Origin: Deltaproteobacteria bacterium
GTDB taxonomy: Bacteria > Desulfobacterota > GWC2-55-46 > JAUVFY01
NCBI GenBank assembly: GCA_030594025.1
Contig: JAUVFY010000090.1
Coordinates: 1 to 6,015 of the forward strand
Direction: 5' to 3'
Length of the DNA stretch: 6,015 nt
Part shown: positions 4,805 to 6,015 of the stretch, in pieces
Layout of the letters: every line of letters begins with the position of its first letter
Numbering within the stretch: the first letter of the stretch is position 1
Notes under the pieces: model-generated
Database searches by the model: none
Seen by the model: the letters and a program-made list of their open reading frames with translations, nothing else
Told to the model about the DNA's origin: nothing
Translations under genes and position numbers: made by a program

Positions 4805-6015
4805 ATGTCCGAGACCATAGACCAACAGATTAAAAAGGCAAAGACCGTACTGAAAAAGAACTGGTCGGACTCTTATACGATGCCCGCGCCGAAACTCTAC
4901 CCCCACCAGTGGAACTGGGATTCCGGGTTCATAGCCATAGGCTACTCCCACTACGATACGGCGAGGGCCATCGAGGAGCTCTCCTCGCTTTTCAAGGGCC
5001 AGTGGAAAAACGGGATGGTGCCGCAGATAATCTTCAACGAGAAAAAACTCGGCAAATATTTCCCGGAGCCGGACTTCTGGCAAACAGAACTCTCCCCTAA
5101 TGCCCCCGAAGGGTTACTTACCTCCGGCATAACCATGCCACCCATACATGCCTTCGCCGCCCTTAAGATATACCGGAACGCCCGCAAGCCGGTCGAAGTC
5201 GTGCCATTCCTGAAGTGGATTTACCCGCGTCTCCTGGCCTCCCACAGGTACCTTTATGAAGAGCGGGACCCGGAGGGTGTGGGGCTCGCTTACATGAGGC
5301 ACCCCTGGGAGTCGGGGATGGACAACTCCCCGATGTGGGACATGGTGCTTAAAAAAATAGACACCAAGAAGGTCCAGATCCCCCCTTACCAAAGGGTCGA
5401 CCTCATGACCGGCGTAAAACCCGAGATGAGGCCTTCGGACGAGGCCTATGACCGTTTCGTTTATCTCGTGGACATCTTCAGAAAACTAAAATACGACGAG
5501 AAGGCGATAAGGCGGGAGACCCCCTTCTTAATCTACGGCCCGCTTTTTAATTCCATCCTCTGCGCCTCGAACGAGGCCCCGGTAAAGATAGCCGACATCC
5601 TCGGGGAGCCTTCGGGGGAGGCGAGCGAGTGGTGTAAACGGACGGGCAAGGCGATAAGGGAAAAACTCTACCACGAAGAGCACGGGATGTTCGACTTCTA
5701 CGACCTTAACGAGTGTGCCCTTCTTGACGTGGATACGGCCGCGGGCTTCATGCCGTTATTTTGCGGGGCCGCAACCCAGGAGCAGGCATCGCGTCTCTAC
5801 GATTATCTCAATTCGGTGAGCTTCTGCGCAATGCACCAGGGCAACTGCTTTTCCATACCCAACTACGACACACAGAAGGAAGGCTTCGACAGGACCAACT
5901 ACTGGCGCGGGCCGATATGGATAAACATAAACTGGATGCTTTATCAAGGGCTACGGAGATATGGATTCGAGGATAAGGCCCGAAGCGTCAGAGCGGATAT
6001 TATCGAACTGGTAAA
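4805..6015 (+). CDS. GH63-like (alpha/alpha)6-barrel glycoside hydrolase, probable mannosyl-/glucosylglycerate hydrolase type (3' end outside window)
   Basis: The frame is open to the right edge, giving 403 codons. The sequence resembles GH63-type hydrolases that release sugar from mannosylglycerate or glucosylglycerate; these are about 420-450 residues, so probably only a short C-terminal piece is missing. Visible motifs are YPHQWNWDSGF (32-42), ELSSLFKGQWKNGMVPQIIF (58-77), HPWESGMDNSPMWD (166-179), and YWRGPIWININ (366-376). Asp173 in ESGMD is the likely general acid. The catalytic base Glu would lie just beyond the window. No signal peptide is seen, so it should act in the cytoplasm, as expected for turnover of a compatible solute or glucosylglycerate reserve. 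Such proteins are often labelled trehalase-like or glycogen-debranching-like, and the substrate is not certain. ATG 4793 is in frame and adds four residues (MTGA); AAGGG at 4788 abuts it but is 12 nt from ATG 4805, so the start is uncertain. It has its own promoter at 4695. Confidence 0.8.
   Translation, partial: MSETIDQQIKKAKTVLKKNWSDSYTMPAPKLYPHQWNWDSGFIAIGYSHYDTARAIEELSSLFKGQWKNGMVPQIIFNEKKLGKYFPEPDFWQTELSPNAPEGLLTSGITMPPIHAFAALKIYRNARKPVEVVPFLKWIYPRLLASHRYLYEERDPEGVGLAYMRHPWESGMDNSPMWDMVLKKIDTKKVQIPPYQRVDLMTGVKPEMRPSDEAYDRFVYLVDIFRKLKYDEKAIRRETPFLIYGPLFNSILCASNEAPVKIADILGEPSGEASEWCKRTGKAIREKLYHEEHGMFDFYDLNECALLDVDTAAGFMPLFCGAATQEQASRLYDYLNSVSFCAMHQGNCFSIPNYDTQKEGFDRTNYWRGPIWININWMLYQGLRRYGFEDKARSVRADIIELV

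Overview
The window looks like the chromosome of a bacterium. It is densely coded on the + strand, and I see no mobile elements, tRNAs, rRNAs or CRISPR arrays. Composition is moderately GC-rich, with frequent ATA (Ile) and AGG (Arg) codons in all the genes. That pattern fits an anaerobic lineage of the Desulfobacterota/Nitrospirota kind, but this is only an impression from codon use. GatA and GatB show that the organism charges Gln-tRNA and/or Asn-tRNA by the indirect transamidation route.

Region 1 (1-4638) appears to be one operon: the 3' end of gatA, two tandem genes for B12-binding-type radical SAM proteins, then complete gatB. The gaps are short: 22 nt after gatA, 83 nt between the radical SAM genes, and 21 nt before gatB. 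The two radical SAM proteins are both exactly 435 residues, align without a gap, and are about 75% identical by hand count. They are a tandem duplication placed between two subunit genes of one housekeeping enzyme.

The 83-nt gap between the paralogues carries a scar of the duplication. It holds a second copy of the gatB start (codons 1-9, MKYEAVIGL, with only three synonymous differences), which then leaves homology and stops after 16 codons. So the duplicated unit was the radical SAM gene plus the spacer and the first nine codons of gatB. The remnant's TGA overlaps the Shine-Dalgarno sequence of the second radical SAM gene, so it may now act as a translational-coupling minicistron.

Region 2 (4639-4804) is a 166-nt intergenic segment. 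It has a good sigma70-type promoter (TTGATT, 17-nt spacer, TATACT), a duplicated CAAACCCCCC motif just upstream of it, and a 7-bp hairpin in the leader.

Region 3 (4805-6015, open at the right edge) encodes an (alpha/alpha)6-barrel glycosidase resembling the GH63 mannosylglycerate/glucosylglycerate hydrolases. It has its own promoter and is probably unrelated in function to the gat operon. No credible gene was found on the - strand.
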